Source: PSRI01 sp041484195
GTDB taxonomy: Bacteria; Bacteroidota; Bacteroidia; Chitinophagales; Chitinophagaceae
Assembly: GCA_041484195.1 (NCBI GenBank)
Contig: JBGPHC010000057.1
Location: 1-6,675, forward strand
Length of the DNA stretch: 6,675 nucleotides
Direction of reading: 5' to 3'
Positions 6,360 to 6,675 of this stretch are shown in pieces (the stretch's first letter is position 1; each line of letters begins with the position of its first letter). The position numbers and the translations under genes are program-made. The notes under the pieces are model-generated. The model was not told the origin of the DNA, did no database searches, and was given only the letters and a program-made list of their open reading frames with translations.

Positions 6360-6467
6360 CCTTTCATTAGTATCTCGTTAAGATCAAATGTAGTTCTTTG
6401 AAAGTCTTGATGCGCTTGTGCCTCAGGCGAATTTATGCGCGTGACGATTTGAATTGGCGAAATCCAT

Positions 6468-6490
6468 AACTTTCTGAAAATCAGGAAGTT
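6468..6490 (+). promoter_or_regulatory. Hairpin covering the transposase ribosome binding site
   Basis: AACTTTCTGA (6468-6477) pairs with TCAGGAAGTT (6481-6490) around an AAA loop: ten pairs, one of them G-U, with the stem ending one base before the transposase ATG. The 3' arm contains AGGA, a Shine-Dalgarno-like core at good spacing to the ATG. The stem would therefore hide the ribosome site in a read-through transcript. Confidence 0.5.
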
Positions 6491-6491
6491 T

Positions 6492-6675
6492 ATGAATCAA
6501 GGTAAATACGTCTTTGCACAGATAGGTTCATTTATTCCACAGCGAGTCTTTGACACTATAGTCAACCGTTATAATGGGGATTATCGCGTTAGACATTTTA
6601 CTTGTTGGAACCAGTTACTGTGCATGATGTATGGCCAATTGAGTAATAGAGATAGCTTAAGCGATTTGGTACTTA
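6492..6675 (+). CDS. IS4-family transposase (DUF4372 N-terminus), cut by the window
   Basis: ATG 6492 opens a frame of 61 codons that runs off the window end. The sequence begins MNQGKYVFAQIGSFIPQRVF and continues through HFTCWNQLLCMMYGQLSNRDSLSDL, which is the highly recognisable DUF4372 N-terminal domain of Bacteroidota IS4-type transposases. The catalytic DDE domain lies beyond the window, so intactness cannot be judged. An AGGA core lies about 5 bases before the ATG but is buried in a hairpin (6468-6490). Confidence 0.9.
   Translation, partial: MNQGKYVFAQIGSFIPQRVFDTIVNRYNGDYRVRHFTCWNQLLCMMYGQLSNRDSLSDLVL

Larger units (their letters stand above)
6400..6675 (+). mobile_element. IS4-family insertion sequence, left part only
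   Basis: A transposase start preceded by a noncoding leader marks the left part of an insertion sequence that runs off the window. The left terminal repeat cannot be fixed without the right end; the boundary most likely lies between 6360 and 6420, so the start given here is approximate. Confidence 0.6.

Noticed and set aside
3..6675. CRISPR arrays, tRNA or rRNA genes
   Set aside because: No regularly spaced repeats and no tRNA or rRNA signatures were seen.

Overview
The window looks like a piece of a Bacteroidota genome, probably from the Chitinophagales/Sphingobacteriales side. The evidence is a DUF2911 lipoprotein-like secreted protein, a DUF4372-type IS4 transposase, a TAnnTTTG promoter element, mostly weak Shine-Dalgarno signals, and moderate to low G+C. 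This placement is inference; there is no rRNA or marker gene to confirm it.

Layout. Positions 3-2282 hold most of a rifampicin phosphotransferase/PEP-synthase-like enzyme (rph) that enters from the left, already missing its first ~126 codons. It is followed by an accessory patch (2283-3547). The patch contains a decayed ORF relic with an in-frame stop (2285-2629), a GC-rich composite inverted-repeat element (2641-2769), a run of ten C residues (2851-2860), a short gene for a ubiquitin-conjugating-enzyme (E2)-like protein with a His-x-Asn...Cys active-site signature (2879-3313), and a gene-poor spacer with small hairpins. Next is a divergent pair, a LysR-type regulator (3548-4411, minus strand) and an isochorismatase-family cysteine hydrolase (4504-5118). 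They share a 92-bp control region with a T-N11-A palindrome and a consensus-like promoter for the regulator. A secreted DUF2911/TPR protein follows (5238-6359). The window closes inside an IS4-family insertion sequence whose transposase start lies beneath a hairpin (6468-6490).

How the parts relate. The LysR/hydrolase pair is the only clear regulatory unit: the regulator probably controls both itself and the hydrolase. Rph, the DUF2911 protein and the transposase look independent. The most unusual item is the orphan E2-like protein. Bacterial E2 proteins normally sit beside or are fused to an E1 (ThiF-like) protein, often with a JAB peptidase or a ubiquitin-like protein, in systems such as CBASS (Cap2), Bil and Bub. 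No such partner is present here. The gene is short, follows a homopolymer tract that could shift the reading frame of any upstream start, and sits among a gene relic and repeats. It may be a remnant of a defence-type conjugation system or a mobile stand-alone E2.
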